Of a stretch of DNA of 60,251 bases, positions 8,993 through 17,440 are shown piece after piece. Position 1 is the first letter of the stretch. Each line of letters begins with the position of its first letter. The position numbers and the translations under genes are program-made. The DNA comes from an uncultured Senegalimassilia sp. (GTDB taxonomy: Bacteria; Actinomycetota; Coriobacteriia; Coriobacteriales; Eggerthellaceae): NCBI GenBank assembly GCA_934630815.1, contig CAKTWI010000013.1:1-60251 (forward strand), given 5' to 3'. The notes beneath the pieces are model-generated. The model was given only the letters and a program-made list of their open reading frames with translations, was not told where the DNA came from and did not search any database.

Positions 8993-9952
8993 CTATAAAG
9001 AACGCCACGTGGGCCTATCGGGCGTGCGCACGTTGATGTACGTGACGCCCTCGGGATGCTCCTTCATGATCTGCAGGCACACGCGCTCCTTCTCGCGGAT
9101 GTTGTCCGCCGTGCCGAAGACGATGTCGGGACCGTCTTTGATGGTGAGCGTGGTGGATGCGGTTTCCGTGGCCTTCACCGAGGTGACGCGGTCGGCGAGC
9201 TCGGTAGTCATGCCGGCCACGATGGCGAGCGCGTTGTTGACGTTGGCGTCGGTGCAGTACGAGCCGACGGCGGGCTTGGTGCCGTAGGGCACGTCGGTGA
9301 TGTGCAGCACCGATTCGGCGTCCTCGTACACCTTCGAGTTGGTGCGGCGCCCCGCCTCGGAATCGCGATCGGGGATGGGCATGAGCCACATGCCGTCCGA
9401 CGCGATGGCCCACTGCGTGGAGTTCTGCGCGTTCTCGTTGGGGACCTCCACCACCGCCGTGATGGTGCGTTCGGTGATGTCGATCTGCAGGGTGTTGGGG
9501 AACACGCGCTTGATCTTCGCATCGGCGACCCATGCGTCCTTTTTCAGGTTCTCCTTGATGCCCGCAGCGTCCACGCGCAGAAGCGTGGTGCCGGCGGGCA
9601 CGCCGGCAAGCTGCTGCATGTCGGAGGCGGTGAGGTGATCGGCACCCGAAACCGAAACGCTTTCGATGGTGAACAAGCTGGAGTTGTACACGATGACGGC
9701 CGCGATGGCGAGCGCCGCCACCGCGGCGGCGAGTGCGCCAAGGCGCACCAGGTAACGCTGGTAGGTCCGTCGCGCCCGCGAGCCGTGGTCGCTCTGGGGA
9801 AGGTCGCCTACGCGCACCGATGTGAGCCGGGCGCCAGGCGCCGGGCTGTATGGGCGCTGCGGGCCACGCGGAGGGCGCGACCCGCCGCGGGGCGCCTGAG
9901 CGCGCCTATGCGAACCCGAGGAAGCGGACTTCCGGTTGTAATTCGATGCCAT
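8993..9952 (-). CDS. ftsQ: Cell division protein FtsQ (POTRA domain)
   Basis: FtsQ is a bitopic divisome protein that links FtsL/DivIC-type proteins to the ring. The 319-residue product has a basic N-terminal tail rich in Arg, Ser and Gly (about 1-67), one membrane segment (about 75-92) and then a POTRA domain starting at FTIESVSVSGADHLTASDM. The rest is the extracytoplasmic beta region. The start ATG 9952 lies 47 bases inside the end of murB with a short GAGG upstream, which implies translational coupling to murB. The 175 bases after it carry the ftsZ promoter. Confidence 0.9.
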   Translation of the reverse strand: MASNYNRKSASSGSHRRAQAPRGGSRPPRGPQRPYSPAPGARLTSVRVGDLPQSDHGSRARRTYQRYLVRLGALAAAVAALAIAAVIVYNSSLFTIESVSVSGADHLTASDMQQLAGVPAGTTLLRVDAAGIKENLKKDAWVADAKIKRVFPNTLQIDITERTITAVVEVPNENAQNSTQWAIASDGMWLMPIPDRDSEAGRRTNSKVYEDAESVLHITDVPYGTKPAVGSYCTDANVNNALAIVAGMTTELADRVTSVKATETASTTLTIKDGPDIVFGTADNIREKERVCLQIMKEHPEGVTYINVRTPDRPTWRSL

Positions 9953-10835
9953 ACGCCTCGTATACCTTCGACCTTGCCATGTTAATGAGTTCCAACACGT
10001 CCTGGGCGGTAGCATTATCCCTGTTCACGATGAAGTTCGCGTGAACTTCGGATATCTGCGCGCCGCCTACGCGCTCCCCTTTGAGCCCCACCTGCTCGAT
10101 GAGCTGGCCCGCAGACGACCCTTCGGGGTTCTTGAACACGCTGCCGCAGCTTGGAAGCGTGAGCGGTTGCGTCTTCTTACGACGAGCGTGGGCGGCCTCC
10201 ATCTTGCCCCGTAGCAGATAGGGGTCGGCGGGCTTGACCGCAAGCTCGCACTCGACGATGACCTCGTCGGGCGCGAACGAGCTTGAGCGGTAACCCCATT
10301 GGATATCCGCCGCCTCGCGGCGCACGAGCCCCGAGCGCGGCGACAACGTGGTGACCGAGACCACTCTGTCCGCTATCCCCTGCTCGCGGGTGCCGGCGTT
10401 CATGCGCACGGCGCCGCCGACGGTGCCCGGCGTTCCCACTGCGAACTCAAGCCCCGAAAGGCTGCGACGGAACGCCTCCTGCACGACGCTTGACAGCGGC
10501 ACCCCCGCTCCCACGATGAAGCTGCAGGTTTCCTCGTCGAAGCGGCACGCGCGGAAATCGCGCCCGAGGGCGATGACGACGCCCGGGAAGCCCTCGTCGG
10601 AGACGAGCAGGTTCGAGCCGCGGCCGACCGCCACCCACGGGATGGCGCACTCTTGGCAGGCGGCCACCAAGCGCTTGAGCGCGCCGATGGAGCCGACCTG
10701 CACGTAGAAGCGCGCAGGCCCGCCGATGCGGTACATGGTATGGCGACGCATGGGCTCGTCGGGATAGACGTCGGCATCGAAGGCGCTGTCGACGAGCAGC
10801 GCCTCAAGCGGCGAGCATGCGTGACGCGCGCACAT
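9906..10835 (-). CDS. murB: UDP-N-acetylenolpyruvoylglucosamine reductase
   Basis: This FAD enzyme reduces UDP-GlcNAc-enolpyruvate to UDP-MurNAc with NADPH. Motifs are YRIGGPARFYV, AVGRGSNLLVSDEG, VGTPGTVGGAVRMNAGTREQG and LPSCGSVFKNPEG, the last holding the catalytic serine, followed by HANFIVN. Its 309 residues fit the family. The start lies 6 bases after the murC stop. Its 3' end overlaps ftsQ. Confidence 0.96.
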   Translation of the reverse strand: MCARHACSPLEALLVDSAFDADVYPDEPMRRHTMYRIGGPARFYVQVGSIGALKRLVAACQECAIPWVAVGRGSNLLVSDEGFPGVVIALGRDFRACRFDEETCSFIVGAGVPLSSVVQEAFRRSLSGLEFAVGTPGTVGGAVRMNAGTREQGIADRVVSVTTLSPRSGLVRREAADIQWGYRSSSFAPDEVIVECELAVKPADPYLLRGKMEAAHARRKKTQPLTLPSCGSVFKNPEGSSAGQLIEQVGLKGERVGGAQISEVHANFIVNRDNATAQDVLELINMARSKVYEAYGIELQPEVRFLGFA

Positions 10836-10841
10836 GGCAGC

Positions 10842-12245
10842 CTAGCCTCGCGCCTTGAGGAGCGCGTCGATGATCTGCGGGCCCATGGCCGTCACGTCGC
10901 CGGCGCCCATGGTGATGACCAGGTCGCCCGGCTGAAGCTTGTCCATGAGATGCGGGACGACGTCGACGCGATGGGCCACGAAATCAGCCTGGGGATGGCC
11001 CTCGTGCTCGAGCACGACGTTGAGGAACGTCTTTCCGGAAACGCCGGGCACCGGGGCCTCGCCTGCCGGGTAAACATCCATGAAGGTGACGCTGTCAGCC
11101 TTGTCGAATGCGGCGCCGAACTCGTCATGCAGCACCTGCGTGAACAGGGGCGCACGGGAGTAGCGATGCGGCTGGAAGAGCACATGGACGTGCTTATAGC
11201 CAAGCCCCGCCGCGGCGGAGATGGTTGCGGCGATTTCGGTGGGGTGATGCGCGTAGTCGTCGATGACGGTGACGCCGCCCACTTCGCCGACCAGGTCGAA
11301 GCGACGGCGGACGCCGGCGAAGCCCGAAAGCGCCTGGGCGACCTTGGCCGCATCGAAGCCGAGCGCCCACAGCAGCGTGACGACGCCCGTGGCGTTCAAG
11401 ACGTTGTGACGGCCGGGGTTCTGTTTGATGGTGCCCTCGACCTGCGTGCCGTCGGGCATGACCGCCGTGTAGCGGCTGCCGATGCCGTGGGGCTCGTAGG
11501 CGGTGATGCGCACGTCGCACCCCTCGTTAAAGCCGTACGTGTACATACGACGGCCCTCGGAGCGGGCGATTTCGACCACATGGGGCTCTTCGCCGCATGC
11601 CACGATGACGCCATCTTCGGGAACAAGGCCCATGAAGTCGTGGAACTTGTCGTAGATCTCGTCAAGGTCCTTATAGTGGTCGAGGTGATCGGCCTCGATG
11701 TTGGTGACGAGCACCGCCTTGGGAGACAGGTACGTGAAGGACTTGTCGGACTCGTCGGCCTCGACCACATAATGGTCGCCGGTGCCGGAGTGAGCGTTGG
11801 TGCCGTAGGCGCGCACGATGCCGCCGATGAGGAAGGTGGGGTCGGCGCCCAGCGCGTCGAGCGCGCTGGCGAGCATGGACGACGTGGTGGTCTTGCCGTG
11901 CGTGCCGGCCACGGCAAGCGTATCGAGGCCCACGCCGAGATGCGCGAGCATCTGGGCGCGATGCCAGATCTCAAGGCCGCGACGGCGCGCCTCGATGAGC
12001 TCGGGGTTGTTCTCGAGGATGGCCGTGGAGATGACGACGACCGGGTCGCCCTCGGGGATGTTCTCCGCCTTCTGGCCGATGAACACGGTGATGCCGGCCT
12101 CGCGCAGCTGCTTGGTGTAACGGCTTTCCTTGATATCGGAGCCTGACACCTGCATGCCCTGGTCGTGGGCCACGCGGGCGATGCCGCTCATGCCCACGCC
12201 GCCGACGCCGATGAAGTGCACCTGCTTGATGCGCTCTTCGCTCAT
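10842..12245 (-). CDS. murC: UDP-N-acetylmuramate--L-alanine ligase
   Basis: MurC adds the first amino acid of the stem peptide to UDP-MurNAc. The 467-residue protein shows HFIGVGGVGMSGIARVA at the N-terminus, the ATP loop VAGTHGKTTTSSMLA (about residues 111-125), VVEADESDKSF, DDYAHHPTEI and LFQPHRYSR. CAGGAGG is 8 bases upstream of ATG 12245. A 131-base gap with a strong hairpin separates it from murG, so the murC-murB-ftsQ section may be partly attenuated or separately started. Confidence 0.97.
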   Translation of the reverse strand: MSEERIKQVHFIGVGGVGMSGIARVAHDQGMQVSGSDIKESRYTKQLREAGITVFIGQKAENIPEGDPVVVISTAILENNPELIEARRRGLEIWHRAQMLAHLGVGLDTLAVAGTHGKTTTSSMLASALDALGADPTFLIGGIVRAYGTNAHSGTGDHYVVEADESDKSFTYLSPKAVLVTNIEADHLDHYKDLDEIYDKFHDFMGLVPEDGVIVACGEEPHVVEIARSEGRRMYTYGFNEGCDVRITAYEPHGIGSRYTAVMPDGTQVEGTIKQNPGRHNVLNATGVVTLLWALGFDAAKVAQALSGFAGVRRRFDLVGEVGGVTVIDDYAHHPTEIAATISAAAGLGYKHVHVLFQPHRYSRAPLFTQVLHDEFGAAFDKADSVTFMDVYPAGEAPVPGVSGKTFLNVVLEHEGHPQADFVAHRVDVVPHLMDKLQPGDLVITMGAGDVTAMGPQIIDALLKARG

Positions 12246-12326
12246 GTTGCCTGCCTCCTGAAGCCTATGCGCCGAAGCCTTAGCCGCCCGCGGCGCGATG
12301 ATGTGTAACCCGGGCGCACCCGGGAA

Positions 12327-12350
12327 ACGGGCGGCGCAAAGGCCGCCCGT
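12327..12350 (-). terminator. Hairpin between murG and murC (possible attenuator)
   Basis: A 9-bp perfect GC-rich stem (ACGGGCGGC / GCCGCCCGT) with a 6-base loop, followed on the minus strand by only a short T stretch (TTTCCC). A partial terminator inside the dcw run is likely. TAAGATAAT lies upstream of it near 12370 and could serve as a -10. Confidence 0.5.
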
Positions 12351-12376
12351 GCTTGCTCAAACTCTATTATCTTACC

Positions 12377-13486
12377 CTATTGCGCCGACTTGGAATCGCA
12401 CGCCTTAAGGACTACATCAGCGAGCAGCCCCGCCGCATCGCGCGTCTTCGCCGCTGCCGCTGCAGCCGACATGCGTTGACGGGCCGCTTCATCCTCGACG
12501 AGGGTTTTAAGGTGCTCAGTGAACTGGGCGCCCTCGACGTCGGCGTCGGCCACGAGAAAGGCCGCGCCCGCTTCCACGCATGCGCGGGCGTTCATGGTCT
12601 GATGGTCTTCGGTGGCGTACGGGAACGGCACGAGCAGCGCGGGGATATGACGAGCCGAGATCTCGGCGAGCGACGTGGCCCCCGCGCGGCTGACGATGGC
12701 GTCGGCGGCGGCCATGGCAAGGCCCATCTGGTCGGTGTAGCCCATGAGGTGCCAGCGCTTTGCCTGTTCGTCGGTCAGAGCCAGCTGCTCAGTGACGCTA
12801 TCGAGCTCCTTGGGGCCCGTGACGTGCACGATATGCAGGTCGGGATAGCCAAGCAGCATATCCTTGCGTTGCACGATGGCCGCGTTGAGATGGCGGGCGC
12901 CCAAGCTTCCCCCGGTGACGAGAAGCATGCGCGCATCCTCGGGGATGCCGAAGGCCGCACGGCCCTCGGCGCGCGTTGCGGCGAACACGCTTGCGCGCAC
13001 GGGGTTGCCGGTGAGCACGACATGGCTTTTGTCGGAAAGCGCTTGGGCGGCGTGGTCGTAAGTCAAGCACACGGCGCGGGCCCTACGAGCCAGGTACTTG
13101 TTCGCCATACCCATGACCGAGTTCTGCTCGTGAACCACCACGGGGATACCGCACTGCTCGGCGGCGCGGGCGACCGGGATGCAGACATAACCTCCGAAAC
13201 CGACCACGCAGTCGGGGTGGACCTCGGAAAACCACTGGCGCGCCAGCTTCGTGGAACGCTGGATCTTGATGATTGCCTTGGGAAGCGTGAGCGGATGATT
13301 GCGGTTGAAGCCCGCGGCTTCGAAGGCTTTGTACGGGATGCCCGCTGCGGGGACGAGACGCGACTCGATGCCGCTGGGCGTGCCGGCGAAGAGCACCTCA
13401 TGCCCGCGCTCGCGCAGCACGTCGGCAAGCGCGAGGGCCGGATTGATGTGGCCGGCGGTACCGCCGCCGGAAAGGACTATGCGCAT
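12377..13486 (-). CDS. murG: UDP-GlcNAc:undecaprenyl-PP-MurNAc-pentapeptide transferase
   Basis: MurG converts lipid I into lipid II at the inner membrane face. The 369-residue GT-B glycosyltransferase begins MRIVLSGGGTAGHINPALAL, with HEQNSVMGMANKYLA, LLVTGGSLGARHLN and SRAGATSLAEI...YATEDHQTMNA for UDP-GlcNAc binding. I chose ATG 13486 because GGAGGTGA sits 4 bases upstream. A longer frame to 13678 would overlap ftsW and is rejected. Four bases separate it from the ftsW stop. Confidence 0.97.
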   Translation of the reverse strand: MRIVLSGGGTAGHINPALALADVLRERGHEVLFAGTPSGIESRLVPAAGIPYKAFEAAGFNRNHPLTLPKAIIKIQRSTKLARQWFSEVHPDCVVGFGGYVCIPVARAAEQCGIPVVVHEQNSVMGMANKYLARRARAVCLTYDHAAQALSDKSHVVLTGNPVRASVFAATRAEGRAAFGIPEDARMLLVTGGSLGARHLNAAIVQRKDMLLGYPDLHIVHVTGPKELDSVTEQLALTDEQAKRWHLMGYTDQMGLAMAAADAIVSRAGATSLAEISARHIPALLVPFPYATEDHQTMNARACVEAGAAFLVADADVEGAQFTEHLKTLVEDEAARQRMSAAAAAAKTRDAAGLLADVVLKACDSKSAQ

Positions 13487-13490
13487 GATG

Positions 13491-14870
13491 TCACCTCCGG
13501 GATGAAGAATGCGTTGGACGGCGCCGCGCACCTTGCGGGGCGCGCGTGCGCGAATCGGCGCGGCCGCGGCCGCGCGGTACGTTGCGGGAGCTGCTAGGAT
13601 CGTCGTCGACCGCGCGCACGACACGCAGGTTCGCACGGCGTCGATCGTAGACGGTGGTGGCGTCGGCGTTTCGCGCAACGGCCATGATGATACCGACCAT
13701 CATGAGCGACGCGATAAGCGACGAGCCGCCTGCGGACACGAACGGCAAGGGCTTGCCCGTGGTGGGCACGAGGCCGATGACGCAGCCCATGTTCAAAAAT
13801 GCCTGGAACACGAGCATGATGGTGACGCTGCCCGCCACGATGCGCTCGTTGGGCGTTGCCGCGGCGCTCGCGATGCGCATGCCGGCGAACAGGATGCAGC
13901 AGAACAGCGCGATGACCACGAACGCGCCGAGCATGCCGAACTCCTCGCCGATGATGGAGAACACGAAGTCGGTCTCGGCCTCGGGGAGGTAGTCGTACTT
14001 CTCGCTGGAGTTGCCCAAGCCCACGCCGAACAGGCCGCCCTCGGCGAATGCGTAGAACGAGTGGATGGTCTGGTAGCCGTTGCCCCTGCCGCCTTCGCCG
14101 TCGTTCCAAGGGTTGTACACCACGAAGCGGTCCTGGCGATAGCCCGAACCGAACAAGACGATGGCGATGACCGCAAGGACGGCGACGCCGGCGATGGCGA
14201 GCATGAGCTTACCGGGAGCGCCGCCGAACCACAGCACCGCGTACACGCCCACGAAGATGATGATGGTGGTTCCCAGGTCCGATTGCGTGAACAGCAAAAA
14301 CAACGTGGGGGCGGCCACGTAAATCGCAGCCCTGAGCATGGTGGCGTTGAACTCGGCCCCTTCGTTGAGATCGTCCATAAGGTTGGCGGCCATGAGCACG
14401 ATGGCTATCTTGGCGAACTCCGAGGGCTGCAGCGAAAACGGACCGATGACGATCCAGCGCTGGGCGCCGAGCGCCGCGGCTCCGAAGAGGAACGTGATGA
14501 CGAGCAGCGCCACGCATACTCCCCAATAGCCTTTGACGATAGCGCCCTTCCAACCGCTGCGCGGGAGCATGAACCAGATAGCCACGGCGATGACGATGCC
14601 GGCCAGAGAGTAGATGAACTGGCTGATGAGCTTCGCCGAAGGGTTTTGCTGTGCGATGTAGTCCGAATATGAAATGGTATCGCGCAGGTACTGACCCGCC
14701 TCGGTGTCGGCATAGTAGTTCGTGGCGGCCTCGGAAAGGATGGTGACCTGCGAGGCCGAGTAGATCATGACGAAGCCGATGAGCGTGAGGGCCACCACGG
14801 CCACCACAAGCAGCACCTGGGGCCAGATGACCGATTCTGCATCGGAGCGCCTATTGCGCGCGGAAGCCAT
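13491..14870 (-). CDS. ftsW: SEDS family septal peptidoglycan polymerase FtsW
   Basis: A polytopic SEDS glycosyltransferase that polymerises lipid II at the septum with its partner PBP. About ten hydrophobic segments are visible. The signature near the C-terminal third reads GLVPTTGKPLPFVSAGGSSLIA, cited here as TTGKPLPFVSAGGSS. The cytoplasmic tail from about residue 415 is Arg-rich. Length is 459 residues. AAGGGCGG is 6 bases before ATG 14870. It lies between murD and murG. Confidence 0.95.
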   Translation of the reverse strand: MASARNRRSDAESVIWPQVLLVVAVVALTLIGFVMIYSASQVTILSEAATNYYADTEAGQYLRDTISYSDYIAQQNPSAKLISQFIYSLAGIVIAVAIWFMLPRSGWKGAIVKGYWGVCVALLVITFLFGAAALGAQRWIVIGPFSLQPSEFAKIAIVLMAANLMDDLNEGAEFNATMLRAAIYVAAPTLFLLFTQSDLGTTIIIFVGVYAVLWFGGAPGKLMLAIAGVAVLAVIAIVLFGSGYRQDRFVVYNPWNDGEGGRGNGYQTIHSFYAFAEGGLFGVGLGNSSEKYDYLPEAETDFVFSIIGEEFGMLGAFVVIALFCCILFAGMRIASAAATPNERIVAGSVTIMLVFQAFLNMGCVIGLVPTTGKPLPFVSAGGSSLIASLMMVGIIMAVARNADATTVYDRRRANLRVVRAVDDDPSSSRNVPRGRGRADSRTRAPQGARRRPTHSSSRR

Positions 14871-14882
14871 GCAAAACCGCCC

Positions 14883-16397
14883 TTACGCGCCAAGCTTGGC
14901 CGCACGATCGGCCACGAGCTTCTTGAAGACCTCGCCGCGCTCCTCGAAGGAGTGGAACTCGTCGAACGATGCGCAAGCGGGCGAAAGCAACACCACTTCC
15001 CCAGCCTTCGCCTGTTCGAGCGCGACGTCGAGCGCAGACTCCATGTTGTTCGCCGTGAGCAGCTGGAAATCCGCCGGCGCCTGAGCACCATGCTCCTGGA
15101 ACGCCTGGAAGAAGCGGGCGCCCGCCGCGCCGAAGCACACGACGGCACGCGTGTGGGCATGGGCCGCCGCGACCAGGTCGGCCAGATCGGTGCCCTTGTC
15201 GTCGCCGCCGAGCAGCACGATGGGACGAGTATGCGGGAACGCCGCCAGCGCTTTGAGCGTGGCGTCGACGTTGGTGGCCTTCGAATCGTTGTAGCATTCG
15301 GCGCCGCGCACGGTGCCGCAAGGCTCGATGCGATGCTCGAGCGGGCTGAACGTGGCAAGCGCCTCGCACACGGCCTCGTCGGAAGCACCGGCGGCCAGCG
15401 CCGCCGCGGCGGCGGCAAGCGCGTTGCCGGCGTTGTGCGCACCCTTGATCTTGAGGCGATCGGCGTTGATGAGGGCATGCTCCTGCCCCTTGAGGGCCAC
15501 GACGAGCGCGCCTTCGCCGTTGATGAACGCGGCGTTGTCGGCACCGCAACGGGCGCGCATGTCGCCCTGCAGGCCTTCTGCCGTGCCCATGGGGACCACG
15601 GCGAAGCCGCAGCCGCCGTCGATGCCGCGCAGGCGGCGGACCTCGGCGCGGACGACGTCGTTGGAGGCGTCCATGACCGCGACCGATCCGGGAACCTGAG
15701 ACAAGTTGTCGAGCACCTTCATCTTGGCGGCGGCATAGTTTTCCAGCGTATGGTGCCAATGCAGATGGTCGGGCGTGATGTTGAGCAGCACGGCCACATT
15801 GGGCGCGAACAGCTTCGTGGATGCGAGCTGATACGACGACACCTCGGCCACGTAGACGTCGGTTTCGCCGGCGGCCACGGCGGAGATGCACGTGTCGCCG
15901 ATGTTGCCGACGGCGGCGCTTGCCATGCCCGCGGCGCGAAGCAGATGGTTGGTCAAAGCGGTGACGGTGGTCTTGCCGTTGGTTCCCGTGACGGCGACCC
16001 ACGTGCTGGAGCTATCGGACTCGCGCCATGCGAGCTCGACCTCGCTGACGACCTCGTCGCTTACGGCAGCGGCCGAGCGGTACAGGTCGGAGAACTCGGA
16101 GATGCCCGGGCTTGCGATGCACAGCTCGAAACGCCCTCCGCACGCTTGCGCCAAGCGATCGACCGCGCCCTCGCCGAACTCGACGACTGCGCCGCGGTCG
16201 CGCGCCTTGCCCGCATACGCATCGGAGGCGGCATTGGGCTGCCCGCCGAACACGGCCAGCTGGGCCACGCGGCCGCTGAGCTGCGCCATGAGGTAATCGA
16301 CGGCATCATGGCCGGACTTGCCCAGGCCGAGCACGAGGACGCGGCCCAAGCTTTCGGGAGCATGTTTCTTGCCTGCAAGCATCTTCTGGTTCTCCAT
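14883..16397 (-). CDS. murD: UDP-N-acetylmuramoylalanine--D-glutamate ligase
   Basis: MurD adds D-glutamate to UDP-MurNAc-L-Ala. The 504-residue protein shows VLVLGLGKSGHDAVDYL (about residues 20-36), the ATP loop VTGTNGKTTVTALTNHLL (about 134-151), AVLLNITPDHLHWH and CYNDSKATNVDATL. The start ATG 16397 follows the mraY stop by 3 bases, with GGTGG upstream. It is somewhat longer than the usual 440-460 residues, mostly in the N-terminal domain. Confidence 0.95.
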   Translation of the reverse strand: MENQKMLAGKKHAPESLGRVLVLGLGKSGHDAVDYLMAQLSGRVAQLAVFGGQPNAASDAYAGKARDRGAVVEFGEGAVDRLAQACGGRFELCIASPGISEFSDLYRSAAAVSDEVVSEVELAWRESDSSSTWVAVTGTNGKTTVTALTNHLLRAAGMASAAVGNIGDTCISAVAAGETDVYVAEVSSYQLASTKLFAPNVAVLLNITPDHLHWHHTLENYAAAKMKVLDNLSQVPGSVAVMDASNDVVRAEVRRLRGIDGGCGFAVVPMGTAEGLQGDMRARCGADNAAFINGEGALVVALKGQEHALINADRLKIKGAHNAGNALAAAAAALAAGASDEAVCEALATFSPLEHRIEPCGTVRGAECYNDSKATNVDATLKALAAFPHTRPIVLLGGDDKGTDLADLVAAAHAHTRAVVCFGAAGARFFQAFQEHGAQAPADFQLLTANNMESALDVALEQAKAGEVVLLSPACASFDEFHSFEERGEVFKKLVADRAAKLGA

Positions 16398-16400
16398 AGC

Positions 16401-17438
16401 CTATGCCACCGCCATCAGAGTCTCTGCGAAGTACACGGCGAAGCCGAGCGCGGCCAGCACGCCGGAGACGATCCAGAAGCGCACGACGACCTTCGTCTCG
16501 GACCAGCCCTTCTTCTCGAAATGATGATGAAGCGGGGCCATCAGGAAGATGCGCTTATGGGTTTTCTTGTAGTAGAAGACCTGGATCATGACCGACAGGG
16601 CCTCTGCCACGAACAGGCCGCCGATGACGAGCACGATGAACTCGGACTTGGTGAACACCGCAAGGCAGCCGAGCGCCATGCCGAGGGCAAGGGAGCCCGT
16701 GTCGCCCATGAAGATGTCGGCGGGAAACGAGTTGAACCAGAGAAAGCCCACGCAGGCGCCGGCGAGCGCGGCGGCGAAGATGGCGGAGTCGAGCATGTCG
16801 GAGCGGTATGCGATGGCCGCCATGACGATCATGACGATCATGACCGTGCCTGCAGCCAGGCCGTCAAGGCCGTCGGTGAGGTTGACGGCGTTGCACATGC
16901 CCATGAGCAGGATGTCCACGAACAGGATGTAGAGCCACGGCACCTCCACGGAGCCGAAATGCGTGGTGAGCACGCCAAGGTCGAACGTGTAGACGAACGG
17001 GATCTCGACCGTGGGGGCGATGCCCATCACGTTGACGGCCACCAGGCCGAACACCGTGGCGATGACGAACTGGCCCACCAGCTTGGCTTTCGGGGTAAGG
17101 CCCAGGCTGCGCTCCTTGACCACTTTCTCGGCGTCGTCGATAAGTCCCAGGCAGCCCGTGAGGACGGTGGCGATGAGCAGCGCGAACGTTTCAGGCGTGG
17201 GATGGCCCACCACGAGCGCCGTGAGGATAACGGAGACGAGCATGATGACGCCGCCCATGGTGGGCGTGCCCTGCTTCACCAAGTGGCTTTCAGGGCCGTC
17301 GGCGCGCACCTGCTGGCCGATATGGCTTGATTTGAGGAACTTGATCCACGCGGGCATGAGCACCATGGTGACCGCGATGGCGACCACGATGGCCACGAAC
17401 ACCAAAAACGTGGGGTATGACTCGAAGATATCCAACAT
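16401..17438 (-). CDS. mraY: Phospho-MurNAc-pentapeptide transferase MraY
   Basis: MraY attaches phospho-MurNAc-pentapeptide to undecaprenyl phosphate to form lipid I. The 345-residue protein has about ten membrane segments. It carries the catalytic loops LIDDAEKVVKERSLG (paired Asp), AVNLTDGLDGLAAG and FMGDTGSLALG, and APLHHHFEKKGW. The start at 17438 lies 3 bases after the murF stop. Confidence 0.97.
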   Translation of the reverse strand: MLDIFESYPTFLVFVAIVVAIAVTMVLMPAWIKFLKSSHIGQQVRADGPESHLVKQGTPTMGGVIMLVSVILTALVVGHPTPETFALLIATVLTGCLGLIDDAEKVVKERSLGLTPKAKLVGQFVIATVFGLVAVNVMGIAPTVEIPFVYTFDLGVLTTHFGSVEVPWLYILFVDILLMGMCNAVNLTDGLDGLAAGTVMIVMIVMAAIAYRSDMLDSAIFAAALAGACVGFLWFNSFPADIFMGDTGSLALGMALGCLAVFTKSEFIVLVIGGLFVAEALSVMIQVFYYKKTHKRIFLMAPLHHHFEKKGWSETKVVVRFWIVSGVLAALGFAVYFAETLMAVA

Positions 17439-17440
17439 AG

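Noticed and set aside
14952..17330. 792-codon plus-strand frame across murD and mraY
   Set aside because: It is an antisense frame kept open by GC-rich third positions of well-identified genes. Its product is His/Gly/Asp-rich low complexity.
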